A DNA stretch of 64,000 bases from Schlesneria sp. (GTDB lineage Bacteria > Planctomycetota > Planctomycetia > Planctomycetales > Planctomycetaceae): positions 1-64,000 of the forward strand of contig JAQGHU010000050.1 of NCBI GenBank assembly GCA_028291515.1, written 5' to 3'. The position numbers were made by a program, and so were the translations under genes. The notes under the pieces are model-generated. The model had not been told where the DNA came from. It did not search any database and saw only the letters and a program-made list of their open reading frames with translations. Below, piece after piece: positions 54,051-63,598 of this stretch; position 1 is the first letter of the stretch, and every line of letters begins with the position of its first letter.

Positions 54051-55484
54051 TTATGCCAGGACGGGCCGAATGATCTCGCCGTGGACGTCGGTCAGGCGGT
54101 AGTGGCGGCCCTGGAATTTGTAGGTGAGTTGATGATGGTCGACTCCCAGGCAGTGCAGGATTGTGGCGTTGAGGTCGTGGACGTGGACTGGGTCACGGAC
54201 GATGTTGTAGCTGTAGTCGTCGGTTTCGCCGTGAGTGACTCCGCCGCGGATGCCTCCGCCGGCCATCCACATCGTGAAGCAGCGCGGGTGATGGTCGCGG
54301 CCGTAGTTCGTGGCGGTGAGGTTCCCCTGGCAGTAGACCGTTCGACCAAACTCGCCACTCCAGACGATCAGTGTGTCATCGAGTAACCCGCGTTGTTTGA
54401 GGTCCTTGATCAGAGCGGCACAGGGTTGATCGATATCGCGGGCCTGCTGCGGGATCTGCGTGGGCAGGTTCGTATGCTGATCCCAGCCCATGTGGAAGAG
54501 TTGGATGAAGCGAACACCTCGTTCGGCAAGTCTGCGGGCGAGCAGGCAGTTCGCGGCAAACGTCCCCGGCTTTCGCGAATTGGGGCCGTAGAGGTCAAAC
54601 GTCTGCTCGGTCTCTTGCGAGACGTCTGCCAACTCGGGGACAGAGGTTTGCATGCGGAAGGCAAGTTCATACTGAGCGATCCGCGTTTCGATCTCGGGAT
54701 CGCCAGCGCTTTCGTGCTGGATTCGATTCAATGCGGCTTGATCGTCGAGCATGTCGCGTCGCAAGGTGGCATCGATCCCGGCGGGGTTGGAGAGATACAG
54801 CACCGGGTCACCGCCGCTGCGTAGCTTCACCCCCTGGTGACGTGACGGCAGGAAGCCTGAACCCCACAAGCGATCGTAGAGCGGTTGATCATTGGGACGG
54901 CCGGTTCCGCGTGAGAGCATCACGACGAACGCGGGGAGGTCTTTGTTTTCTGAGCCAAGTCCGTAGGACAGCCACGAACCGAGACTGGGCCGACCGGCGA
55001 GTTGAGCCCCTGTCGTGAGAAACGTGACGGCAGGATCGTGATTGATCGCTTCCGTGTGCATGGACTTGATGAAGCAGAGGTCGTCCGCGACCCCGCTGAG
55101 GTGCGGCAGCAGTTCGCTGATCGTCGCACCGCTGTCGCCATGTTGGGCGAACTTGTACATAGACGGAACGACAGGGAAGGAGTCCTGACCGGCGGTCATG
55201 TTCGTCAGACGCTGTCCCTGCCGGATTGACTCGGGAAGGTTTTCCCCTTTGCGTTTTTCCAGCCCCGGCTTGTGATCGAACAACTCAATTTGCGAGGGGG
55301 CGCCAGACTGGAACAGAAAGATGACTCGCTTGGCTCGTGGAGCGATTTTTGACAGGTCTGGAATCGGCGGTGACTCGTCAGCGAGCAGCGACCCCAAGGC
55401 CGTCAGGCCCAACGCGCCACCCGTTCCGCCCAGAAACGCGCGACGAGACTGGCGATGCATCAGATCAGCGAACGATGGGAACAT
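54051..55484 (-). CDS. DUF1501 domain protein
   Basis: 477 residues from ATG 55484 (GAGGAA eight bases upstream); the frame runs to 55502. The N-terminus [20 protein letters not shown] is Tat-like. Same motifs as the gene at 48117: [64 protein letters not shown]. The alkaline-phosphatase-like fold is predicted and the role unknown. It follows the second PSD1 gene by 44 bp on the same strand and makes a two-gene operon with it. Confidence 0.93.
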   Translation of the reverse strand: MFPSFADLMHRQSRRAFLGGTGGALGLTALGSLLADESPPIPDLSKIAPRAKRVIFLFQSGAPSQIELFDHKPGLEKRKGENLPESIRQGQRLTNMTAGQDSFPVVPSMYKFAQHGDSGATISELLPHLSGVADDLCFIKSMHTEAINHDPAVTFLTTGAQLAGRPSLGSWLSYGLGSENKDLPAFVVMLSRGTGRPNDQPLYDRLWGSGFLPSRHQGVKLRSGGDPVLYLSNPAGIDATLRRDMLDDQAALNRIQHESAGDPEIETRIAQYELAFRMQTSVPELADVSQETEQTFDLYGPNSRKPGTFAANCLLARRLAERGVRFIQLFHMGWDQHTNLPTQIPQQARDIDQPCAALIKDLKQRGLLDDTLIVWSGEFGRTVYCQGNLTATNYGRDHHPRCFTMWMAGGGIRGGVTHGETDDYSYNIVRDPVHVHDLNATILHCLGVDHHQLTYKFQGRHYRLTDVHGEIIRPVLA

Positions 55485-55528
55485 CACAGATTCCTCGGGC
55501 AAAGGCGGTCATCAAACCAACAAGCGGA

Positions 55529-58500
55529 TCAGGGTTTCGCGACGAACTCGTCGATATTGAAGATCACACTGGCCGTGGCGGTGTAGGCGGCCAGTTCGTG
55601 AGGATTGAGCGACGGGTCGGCCACCGTTTCTCCCAGCTGTAAGAGTTCTTGCGTTTCTGCGGGGTGTTGCTGATATGCCTGGCGGCGTCGTTCAAATCCG
55701 TCAACCAGGACCTTCAGTTCGCGATCACTCGGGTCGCGCGAGAGGACTCGTCGGAAGGCGAAGGTCAGTCGTGAGGGAGCGGAGGCGCCTCCTTCTTTCA
55801 TCGCCAGTTCGGCCAGAGCTCGTGCCGCTTCGACATACGTGACATCGTTCATCAAGTTGAGAGCCTGCAGCGGAGTGTTGGTGCGCGGGAGGCTGACGCG
55901 ACAGGCCTCTCGGGGTGAGGCGTCGAAGATGGCGAGGGCCGGGGGTGGGACTGTGCGCTTGCGAAACGTGTAGATGCCGCGGCGATACAGATTGGGGCCG
56001 TGGTCCTGCACATAGACAGCGAATGGTCCCGGCACCGCTTCGGCACTGAGTTCTTCCCAGATTCCAGCGGGTTGATAGGGCTTCACACTGGGGCCGCCCA
56101 GCGTTTCGACCAGCAGGCCACTCGATGCCAACGCCGCGTCGCGAATCATCTCGGCAGGGAGGCGAAATCGTGGTCCGCGTGCCAGCCAGCGGTTATCGGG
56201 ATCGCGAGGTTCGTTGACGGCCGACGATTGCCGATAGGTGGCCGACGTGACCATGTGTCGTAAAGATCGCTTCAGGTCCCACCGATCGGCCGCCACCGTT
56301 GTGGCGTCACCCGAGAACTCGAGGGCCAACCAATCGAGCAGTTCCGGGTGACTTGGCGACTCGCCTTGCGTGCCGAAGTCTTCGGCGGTCTTGACCAAGC
56401 CGACGCCGAACAGCGATTGCCACAGGCGATTGACGGTGACACGCGCGGTGAGCGGGTTCTCGTTCGAGACCAACCAGCGAGCGAGATCGAGACGATCGAG
56501 CGACTGACCGGACTTCGGTGTGGGTAGCTTCGCCACGGGCAACGAGGCTGGCAAAGCCGCCTGGACCTGTTCGCCGGGCTTGTCATATTCGCCTCGCTTC
56601 AGCACGAACGAATCGCGCTGCGGGCGGTCTTGCATCACCATCGTGGTGGGAATGGTCGCCAGATAATCGTTGTACTTCTGTCTCGACTGCAGCAGGTTTA
56701 CGCGGGTAGATTGTTCATTACGGGGAGCGTAGTCTGCCAGATAACACTCGCGGAGTTTTTCCAGATCGGATCGCGGCGTCTGATCGTTGAGCGGCCGGGC
56801 AGCAATCTGTGAGATGGGGTCGCCTGCGGCCAGGGCCAGCGCAGATTCGGCGGTCAGTCGTCCGCGATAGGTTCGCAATTCATCAATCGCGCCCTGAAAG
56901 GGAGCGGCACTTCCACCAGCCCCAATGCACAGCGGTAGTTTCACTTTGATCGGGTTGCTGAGCAGATCCGTGATCACCTTCAGTTCGGTCGACTCGCCAT
57001 TGATGCGAATCGCGACGCCCCGCGCGGCGCTTGATCCGTCATACGAGACAAACAGGTGCGACCACTGGTCGATCGGCAGCGTGGCCTTCGTTTCCACTCG
57101 GATCAGGTCGTCCAGGATTCGCCCGGAGAACAGGGCCTGCAAATGACCATTGGCTTCGCGGCGAAGTTCGTAACCGCGGGAGGCATTATCATGATCCATG
57201 CGAGCGAGGATGGTCATCGCTTCTGTACCGGTCGGTTTGACCCAGCAGGAAATCGCGAAGGACTCGTCGTCGGCGAAGTCGCCGGCCTCCAACGATTCGA
57301 TCCAGCGCTGGCCATCGAACTGGGCGGCCTGTGCGATACGACCCTCGCCGAAGGTTGGCGCCCCTTGTTTCCAGACGAAGTCAGTTGGTACGGGGGGTTG
57401 GCCGTTCTTAGTCGCCATCACGACTTGACTGTCGCCATCAAACTCGATTTTCGCATCTAGTTTGTCCGAGACACTCCAATCACGGCGAGAGCCTTGAGAC
57501 CGGATCAACTCGACCATCGCCACGATTCCCTGATCGATCTGCGGACCGAGGGCTTTCCAAGCAGACTCGGCCGCATTTCGTTCCTGCTGCAACTCGGTCA
57601 AGTGCCGTTGCTGATCGGGTGTCGGCGCGGGCAAATACGGCATCGAGTTATCATTACGAATGTACTTGCCTGGTTCTGGGACCTGATTGAAGAAGGCGAA
57701 CAGTTGATAGAAGTCTCGCTGGCTGATCGGGTCATACTTGTGATCGTGGCAGCGGGCGCAGCCGATGGTCAGGCCGAGCCAGACGGCGGATGTCGTTTCG
57801 ACGCGATCGACGACATACTCGACGCGGAACTCTTCGGGGATGATGCCTCCCTCGGCATTCCCGCGATGATTGCGATTGAATCCGGTGGCGATCAGGCGAG
57901 CATTCGCGATCGGTGACTGGCGGACGGTTTGTTCTTCGAGAAGGTCACCGGCGAGTTGATCGATCGTGAATTCGTCGAACGGTTGGTTCTGGTTGAACGC
58001 GTCGATAACCCAATCTCGCCAGCGCCACATGAACCGGGGGCCGTCGGTCTGATAGCCGTTCGTATCGGCAAAACGGGCGGCATCGAGCCAATTGAGGGCC
58101 ATGCGTTCGCCGTAGCGAGGCGAGGCTAATAAACGATCGACGAGTTTTTCGTAGGCATCGGGAGAGGTATCCACCACAAAAGCGGCGACATCATCGGGTG
58201 AAGGAGGCAGGCCGGTCAGATCGAGGGTCACGCGGCGGATGAGGGTGCGTCGGTCTGCCTCGGGTGAGGCCGTGAGATCTTCCTGATCCAGCCGGGCGTG
58301 AATGAAACTGTCGATCGGCTGACAAGCGATAGCGGTTTGCTTGCTGGCCGGCGGTGGGATTCGCCGGGGTGGAATGAACGACCAGTGCGGTTGATACTCA
58401 GCTCCTTCATTAATCCACCTCCGGAGCAAATCGATTTCGGTGGGGGAGAGCTTCAAGTTCGAATTCGGCGGCGGCATCTGCAGATCGGGATCGGCAGAGG

Positions 58501-58780
58501 TCGCTCGCAAGAAGGCTTCGCTTTTTTGCGCGTCACCCGGAACGACGGCTTGAGAATTATCGTGCATCGCGATCGCCGCTTCGCGCTGATCGAGGCGCAG
58601 GCCCCCTTGGCGCTTGGCCGAATCGGGACCGTGACAAACGAAACATTTGTCGGACAGGATGGGACGGATGTCTCGATTGAATTCGATTTTCGGTGACCGC
58701 GGTTCCACAGCGGTCGCGCCCTGGAAACTGGCCAAGATGAATCCCGCGAGAAGGAGACCGCGCATAGGAAGTCGAGCCAT
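55529..58780 (-). CDS. PSD1-type planctomycete cytochrome c protein with LamG domain
   Basis: 1083 residues. Signal peptide ends near ATA-VE. Haem motif C46-F-V-C49-H50 in ILSDKCFVCHGPD, then DUF1549 (GLPPSPDDVAAFV, YQTDGPRFMWRWRDWV), a LamG-like insert (about 450-640, GRIAQAAQFDGQRWIESLEA, SYDGSSAARGVAIRI) and DUF1553/PSD1 (RVTVNRLWQSLFGVG, ATYRQSSAV, PREACRVSLPRTNTPLQALN). Paralog of the 50588-53860 protein, with the same order of domains and clear divergence in the LamG part. DUF1501 partner 44 bp downstream. Confidence 0.95.
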   Translation of the reverse strand: MARLPMRGLLLAGFILASFQGATAVEPRSPKIEFNRDIRPILSDKCFVCHGPDSAKRQGGLRLDQREAAIAMHDNSQAVVPGDAQKSEAFLRATSADPDLQMPPPNSNLKLSPTEIDLLRRWINEGAEYQPHWSFIPPRRIPPPASKQTAIACQPIDSFIHARLDQEDLTASPEADRRTLIRRVTLDLTGLPPSPDDVAAFVVDTSPDAYEKLVDRLLASPRYGERMALNWLDAARFADTNGYQTDGPRFMWRWRDWVIDAFNQNQPFDEFTIDQLAGDLLEEQTVRQSPIANARLIATGFNRNHRGNAEGGIIPEEFRVEYVVDRVETTSAVWLGLTIGCARCHDHKYDPISQRDFYQLFAFFNQVPEPGKYIRNDNSMPYLPAPTPDQQRHLTELQQERNAAESAWKALGPQIDQGIVAMVELIRSQGSRRDWSVSDKLDAKIEFDGDSQVVMATKNGQPPVPTDFVWKQGAPTFGEGRIAQAAQFDGQRWIESLEAGDFADDESFAISCWVKPTGTEAMTILARMDHDNASRGYELRREANGHLQALFSGRILDDLIRVETKATLPIDQWSHLFVSYDGSSAARGVAIRINGESTELKVITDLLSNPIKVKLPLCIGAGGSAAPFQGAIDELRTYRGRLTAESALALAAGDPISQIAARPLNDQTPRSDLEKLRECYLADYAPRNEQSTRVNLLQSRQKYNDYLATIPTTMVMQDRPQRDSFVLKRGEYDKPGEQVQAALPASLPVAKLPTPKSGQSLDRLDLARWLVSNENPLTARVTVNRLWQSLFGVGLVKTAEDFGTQGESPSHPELLDWLALEFSGDATTVAADRWDLKRSLRHMVTSATYRQSSAVNEPRDPDNRWLARGPRFRLPAEMIRDAALASSGLLVETLGGPSVKPYQPAGIWEELSAEAVPGPFAVYVQDHGPNLYRRGIYTFRKRTVPPPALAIFDASPREACRVSLPRTNTPLQALNLMNDVTYVEAARALAELAMKEGGASAPSRLTFAFRRVLSRDPSDRELKVLVDGFERRRQAYQQHPAETQELLQLGETVADPSLNPHELAAYTATASVIFNIDEFVAKP

Positions 58781-58929
58781 AGGGAGAATCTCTGGGAGCG
58801 AACTTTAAGGTGATACGAGGCTAGCCGCGGCGGTGCGAAGTCGCAATCTGAAGAGGGGTGTTCGCCTGACTCGCAATCACGCGCGGGGCGTTGCCCACGC
58901 GGTTAAACGATGACGTTGTCGCTCAAGCA

Positions 58930-59415
58930 CTATCTCCGTTCGTAGGTGCCGACGATCGAGGCTGTTGCCAGTACGTGATCGTGCATTGCGGCCAAGAGCT
59001 GCGCTTTTTGGACTCCAGGGGGGAGATTGAGTGGCGAGCGGAGTGCGTACAACGTGAAGTGGTAGTGATGCAGGCCGTGGCCGGGCGGCGGCATCGGGCC
59101 CAGATAGCCGAGGTTTTCTCCTTCGGGCCACGAATTGCAACCCTGGCACGCCTTCACGGGGCTTTGCAGCTGCGCATCGCGGGAAACTTGTTCCGGCAAC
59201 GAAGAAGTGTCGGCCGGAAGGTTGTAGATCAACCAGTGGACCCAGGGTTCGGAGGTCGGCGCGTCGGGGTCTTCGCAGATGAGCGCTAGTTCGTGCGCGG
59301 CCTGCGGAACACACTGCCACGTCAACAAGGGGGACACATCGTCCCCTTCGCCCGTGTATCGCTGGGGAATTTGGTGACCGTTTTCGAAGGCGGTGGAATG
59401 TAGAGTCATGGTCAT
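58930..59415 (-). CDS. YbhB/YbcL family PEBP-like protein
   Basis: 161 residues from ATG 59415 (AAGGGA nine bases upstream). PEBP signatures: SPLLTWQ, ALICEDPDAPTSEPWVHWLI and GYLGPMPPPGHGLHHYHFTL (ligand-binding His). Bacterial members bind phospholipid-like ligands; they do not have a settled function and are sometimes called Raf kinase inhibitor-like. No signal peptide. A longer frame to 59499 is open but starts in an Arg/Cys-rich unlikely stretch. Confidence 0.93.
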   Translation of the reverse strand: MTMTLHSTAFENGHQIPQRYTGEGDDVSPLLTWQCVPQAAHELALICEDPDAPTSEPWVHWLIYNLPADTSSLPEQVSRDAQLQSPVKACQGCNSWPEGENLGYLGPMPPPGHGLHHYHFTLYALRSPLNLPPGVQKAQLLAAMHDHVLATASIVGTYERR

Positions 59416-59658
59416 GATGTGATCCCTTCGGCACTTTGAGCAGATATGCGAGCGGCATCCTCCACTGACTATTATGCCGCGCCTGGTTCGCCAACTCACG
59501 AGGCGAATTTAAAATCTGGGCCGGTGAGATCGAGGGGGTGGAGAATTGAAACGCGGAGGCTGGAAGGTCGCAGAGAAGACAAGAAGAAAGAGCTTCTCAT
59601 CACGGAATACAGGAAAAGCAGGAAAGGGAGAGATGAGCATGCGGGCGCGATGTTTTGC

Positions 59659-60303
59659 TTACTCAGTGACCTCGGTGCCTCTGTGTTTCAGATTCTTCAC
59701 TCCGATGTGAAAGGGCTGCAGTTCACAGGAGTCGGTGTCGTAGGTGGCGTAGTCGCCGTTGCAGAGGGCTCCGATGACGACGAAGAAGCGGTCGCCGCGG
59801 AGGCGGATCGGGGTCTCACCGTGCCAGGGGTCGATTCTCTGCGGTTGAGCCACCAGCCACTGATGATAGTGGCCGGCAAATGTGATTCGTTGGCTGGTCG
59901 CTCCGAAGATGCGATCGAGATGTTGGTGGTCTTGCGGCGGACCGGCGTGATACCACAGATCTTCGAGGCGTTCGGCATCCAGCCACGGTTCGATGTGACA
60001 GAACAGGCAGTCTTCCAACTGCAGACGGGGGTTCAAAGAGGCCATGAATTGAAGCGATTCGGCCGAATACCGCAGACGGGTTTGATCGTCGGGGCGAACA
60101 CACAGGCCGTAATCGTGATTCCCCCAGACTCCGATCGCCCCCGCGTCGGCGAGCAGGTGGCAGACTTCATCCAGGTGTTTACCCAGTTCGAAAACGTCGC
60201 CGATGACGACGACGAGGTCGACGTGTTGCTGCTGAAACGACTGCAGCGCGGACCGCAGGTTGCCGACGTGTTCATGGATGTCGGTCAGCAGGCCGAGTTT
60301 CAT
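59659..60303 (-). CDS. Calcineurin-like metallophosphoesterase
   Basis: 214 residues, GGGAGG five bases before the ATG. Metal motifs in order: D-x-H in LTDIHEH (8-10), GD in VVIGDVF, GNHDYG, and GHYHQW for the final His ligands. This is the YfcE/MJ0936-like phosphodiesterase layout with a compact single domain. Substrate unknown; RNA 2'-phosphates or cyclic nucleotides are typical for the group. The LMW-PTP-like gene upstream ends 47 bp away on the same strand. Confidence 0.92.
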   Translation of the reverse strand: MKLGLLTDIHEHVGNLRSALQSFQQQHVDLVVVIGDVFELGKHLDEVCHLLADAGAIGVWGNHDYGLCVRPDDQTRLRYSAESLQFMASLNPRLQLEDCLFCHIEPWLDAERLEDLWYHAGPPQDHQHLDRIFGATSQRITFAGHYHQWLVAQPQRIDPWHGETPIRLRGDRFFVVIGALCNGDYATYDTDSCELQPFHIGVKNLKHRGTEVTE

Positions 60304-60350
60304 CGAACCTCCCGCGCAGCTTCAATCTGCACCGCTGACCGAGCGAGCCT

Positions 60351-60794
60351 TTACGTTTTGGGAAGCTTCGCCAGGCGGTCGAACAATGCCGTGACAAGTT
60401 CGTGCAGTTGAGGAATCGCTACTTCCGGCACCGCACAGTCGACATCGTCGACCTTCCAGAACTCTACGCGTTCCAGCCACTCGGGAAAAGCTTGCGAGAG
60501 CAAAGGCCGATGCTCGGCTTCCTTGACCGCCACGACATGCTGGGCGGCTTCCAGGTCGGCGAGAGTCAGGGGTCGCGGGTAACGAATGGGGTCTTGCAGC
60601 TGAATTTCCAGCTTCTGGAGGGCATTCAGGGTGAATCGCGAGATGGGCCCGGGGTTCGCTGCTTCCAACCGCAGACCGCACGAATCGGCCACCCAGTCCA
60701 GATGGTGTTTGGCCGCGAGCGAATTAAAGACGATCTCGGCATAGCGGCTGCGGTAGTAGTTGCCTGTGCAGAGAAACAAGACAGTCTGTGGCAT
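60351..60794 (-). CDS. Low-molecular-weight protein tyrosine phosphatase-like
   Basis: 147 residues. The P-loop is C9-T-G-N-Y-Y-R15-S in LFLCTGNYYRSR, so C(X)5R is kept; the usual CxGNxCRS has Tyr where the second Cys normally sits. A helix (RYAEIVFNSLAA) follows as in LMW-PTP/arsenate reductase. The C-terminal acid is less clear: the canonical DP dipeptide is absent and VDDVDCAVPE stands near its place. Possibly a phosphatase or related enzyme with altered mechanism. Upstream of the phosphoesterase on the same strand. Confidence 0.8.
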   Translation of the reverse strand: MPQTVLFLCTGNYYRSRYAEIVFNSLAAKHHLDWVADSCGLRLEAANPGPISRFTLNALQKLEIQLQDPIRYPRPLTLADLEAAQHVVAVKEAEHRPLLSQAFPEWLERVEFWKVDDVDCAVPEVAIPQLHELVTALFDRLAKLPKT

Positions 60795-60839
60795 CGAATC
60801 TTATCTTCGAAAAGGAACGTGATCGTGAATCAGCGCGGC

Positions 60840-62375
60840 TTAACCTCGTTGGGCAGAACGAGTGAGGTCGGCCAGACGCCGCTGCGTTTCGGGGGTCAAC
60901 ATGCCGGGTGAATACTTCCAGCGCCAATTTGTCGTCGCATCGCCCGACGTTCCGGGGGTGTTCATACGGGCCGACGAATCGAGCGACAACAGATCCTGCA
61001 GCGGAGCGATGGCCAGGTTCGATCCGGACCGCCACGCGTAGTCGATGAATTCCCAGGGGAATTGATCTTCATGGCAGGGAACGTATCGCCGCAAGCGTTC
61101 GAGCAACCCGTGGTCGGGCAGCATCTTTTCGCGGAACCAGCCGAGTGAGGTGTCGTTGTCGTGCGTCCCGGTGTAGACGACGGAATTCGGTTCGAAATCT
61201 TCGGCGCGAGTCTGGTCCCACGGTTCGCCGGGAAGCATGAACTGCAGCACTTTCATGCCTGGCAACTGAAACTGTTTCCGTAAGGCATGTACTTCTTCCG
61301 TGATCATCCCCAAGTCTTCGGCAATGATCGGGACGCTAGGGACTGTGGTCGGCGAATCAGAGGGTCGTAGTGCGTCGGCAAAGGCTTGCAGTAATTTGGT
61401 GCGTGGTCCCGGAACCCATTCTCCGTTCATCGCGGTCAGTTCGCCGGCGGGGACCGACCAGTAGGCTTCGAACCCGCGGAAATGATCGAGGCGAACTTCG
61501 TCGACCAGATCCAGTGAGGCCTTCAGGCGACGAATCCACCAGGCATAGCCTTCGGATTCCATGGCGTTCCAGTCATACAGCGGATTGTTCCAGAGCTGAC
61601 CGGTGGCCGCGAAATAGTCTGGTGGAACTCCCGCGACGCGCATCGAATTTCCTGCGGAGTCCAATTGAAACAGGTGGCGACTGGCCCAGACGTCGGCACT
61701 GTCGTAGGAGACATAGATCGGGATATCGCCGATAATGCGAATCCCCAGCCGACATGCTCGGTCTCTAATTTCCTGCCATTGGCGATAGAACAGGAATTGG
61801 AAAACGAGATGGACCATGAAGCGGGGGGCGAGGTCTCGGGGGATGAACGGCGGCTTGAGATCTCTAAATTTTGACCACTTCTGCCAGGGCTGAAACTGAT
61901 TCGCTTCGCGCGCTGCCATAAAGAGGGCGTGGGCTTCCACCCAGTGGCGATGCTGGGCGACGAAGTTGTGGAGTTGTTCTCGCCAGTGACTGTGGCCGGA
62001 TTGCGAATGCAGGTTTTCGACAGCCCGCTCCAGCAGGCGCATCTTCCGTTCAGTGACGAGCGAAAAGTTGACTCGCGATGCCGATTCGATGTCGGGGAGG
62101 GCCGCTTCCTGCAGATCTGCATCCGTAAGCAAGCCGTCGCGGGCGAGCAATTCGGGGCTGATCAGCAGGGGATTTCCTGCGAAACTGGAGGCCGACTGGT
62201 AGGGAGATCCGCCTAGGTCAGCCGGGCAGAGGGGCAAGACCTGCCAGTAACGCTGTCCGGCTCCGGCCAGCCAATCCAAGAATTCCCAGGCTTGCGGCCC
62301 TAAATCACCGATGCCGAACCGCGTGGGAATTGAGGTCGGATGTAATAGGACACCACTGGCTCGCTCCATCAGCAT
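60840..62375 (-). CDS. malQ: 4-alpha-glucanotransferase (GH77, amylomaltase)
   Basis: 511 residues from ATG 62375 (GGAAGA seven bases upstream); the frame runs to 62465. MERASGVLLHPTSIP is the usual N-terminus. Catalytic Asp in DEVRLDHFRGFEAYW, acid/base Glu in IAEDLGMI, and transition-state Asp in GTHDNDTSLGW are all present. It moves maltosyl or longer glucan units between acceptors in glycogen or maltodextrin metabolism. With the pgm gene nearby this fits glucan turnover, though the two are separated by a + strand gene. Confidence 0.96.
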   Translation of the reverse strand: MLMERASGVLLHPTSIPTRFGIGDLGPQAWEFLDWLAGAGQRYWQVLPLCPADLGGSPYQSASSFAGNPLLISPELLARDGLLTDADLQEAALPDIESASRVNFSLVTERKMRLLERAVENLHSQSGHSHWREQLHNFVAQHRHWVEAHALFMAAREANQFQPWQKWSKFRDLKPPFIPRDLAPRFMVHLVFQFLFYRQWQEIRDRACRLGIRIIGDIPIYVSYDSADVWASRHLFQLDSAGNSMRVAGVPPDYFAATGQLWNNPLYDWNAMESEGYAWWIRRLKASLDLVDEVRLDHFRGFEAYWSVPAGELTAMNGEWVPGPRTKLLQAFADALRPSDSPTTVPSVPIIAEDLGMITEEVHALRKQFQLPGMKVLQFMLPGEPWDQTRAEDFEPNSVVYTGTHDNDTSLGWFREKMLPDHGLLERLRRYVPCHEDQFPWEFIDYAWRSGSNLAIAPLQDLLSLDSSARMNTPGTSGDATTNWRWKYSPGMLTPETQRRLADLTRSAQRG

Positions 62376-62833
62376 GTCAGTCTTCCGTGGTTTGTTCGGA
62401 TCGCCGGAAGCTTCCGGGTCCGTCTTGCTTCCAAAGTCAAATGCTGTCTTTACTTGCAGAGGCAATCACATCAGTCAACGTTAGTTCGTTGCGGTGTTTG
62501 GCACTGCCGTGGCTGACACCCTAATGGCGATCCCCAGTCGGTGTCTAGAGATCGGGGATTTAGAAGCGGTGATGTTTTCGGGAGGTGGCACATTGGTCAG
62601 TCTGGAGCCAGGCATCACATCCACGTCGATCGGCGATTTCACGCGGTCAACAATCTGAAGAAAAGACAAGATTTCTTAGAAAGCTGCGATCTACTTTTCG
62701 ACCAGTGGTGTTTAGCCCACCGCGATGCTGCGAATCGGGAATCTATTCTCTTCTCATCTCTCCCGTATCTCGTGGTTCACCGCATCTTTTTCACGTCTTT
62801 TAACATCTTGTCTCAGTCAATCCGGGAGTCATT
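62376..62833. other. 458-bp gap without a clear gene
   Basis: I see no supported gene. A 62-codon minus-strand frame at 62481-62669 has no family character that I can confirm. There is a ggaagcttcc palindrome at about 62407 and a partial dyad with gatcccc/gggatt near 62530-62560. It is the divergent upstream region of malQ and the DUF4253 gene. Confidence 0.5.
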
Positions 62834-63478
62834 TTGGTCAAGGAAATCGAGCTCGTCACCATTTCAGGGCAGGACGCCATCGGCGAATTATCATTTGCCC
62901 TCAGGGAAGCAGCGGAGACCGGATATCACCCCATCCTGGTGGGCGACCCGGACGACTACGATCAGATTCTGGAAGGGATTGAAGAGGGGCCGGCACCGGA
63001 AATCACCTTGGGCGATTCGCTGGAATTTGATCCAAGCCAATTATCGAATGAGGATGACGACGATGAGCCTGTCGCGAACGGGGACGACGCCGTCGATGTC
63101 GCCGGGTATCGAGGCGTGATCACTCATCTGGACCAATCCACCGGTGAGCCGAAGCCGCGTGTGCTGATCCGGAACTTTAGGGCTCCCGCGGCGTGGTACG
63201 CGTTTGCAGAAATGGCTTGGGGAGGCTGGAATTCCTGCCCCTCGGCCAAAGTGCATTGCGCCGTCCATCGCTATTGGGCGGAGCGGTACGGAGCGACCGT
63301 GATCAGCATCACCAGTTCGGAAGTCCAGTGCCTGGTCGCCAATCCGCCGGCGGATTACGCATCTGCGCTGCGACTGGCACGCGAGCAGATTGCCTACTGC
63401 AGCGACGCTGCGGAATCGGTCGGGGCACTGGCACGTAATCTGATCAATGCCCAGTACTGGTATTTCTGGTGGGATTAA
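62834..63478 (+). CDS. DUF4253 domain protein
   Basis: 214 residues from TTG 62834, preceded by GGGAG; no ATG is available upstream in frame. The C-terminal half is DUF4253: AEMAWGGWNSCPS near 127-139, HRYWAERYGATVISIT, ARLAREQIAYC-type ending and the final WYFWWD. The N-terminal half ends in an acidic linker EDDDDE (about 73-78). Family members often sit near toxin-immunity or SUKH-like genes, but no such neighbour is present here, so I assign no role. Confidence 0.85.
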   Translation: MVKEIELVTISGQDAIGELSFALREAAETGYHPILVGDPDDYDQILEGIEEGPAPEITLGDSLEFDPSQLSNEDDDDEPVANGDDAVDVAGYRGVITHLDQSTGEPKPRVLIRNFRAPAAWYAFAEMAWGGWNSCPSAKVHCAVHRYWAERYGATVISITSSEVQCLVANPPADYASALRLAREQIAYCSDAAESVGALARNLINAQYWYFWWD

Positions 63479-63496
63479 GTGCTTGGCTGACCCTTT

Positions 63497-63568
63497 GTAG
63501 ACGGCACAATCCGTGTGCCGAGGACCGTTTTGCGATAAGAGAAGACACGGCACACGGAGTGTGCCTAC
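63497..63568. terminator. Inverted repeat between convergent genes
   Basis: Arms gtagacggcacaatccgtgt (63497-63516) with gccg following, and cggcacacggagtgtgcctac (63548-63568), pair with a few mismatches and an extra base or two. It separates the DUF4253 gene from the converging pgm gene. Confidence 0.65.
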
Positions 63569-63598
63569 TACAGTGTCGTCGCCAGGGTCACCAAGAAC

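Noticed and set aside
62481-62669. 62-codon minus-strand frame upstream of malQ
   Set aside because: It lacks a supported start and any motif I can confirm; treated as gap sequence.
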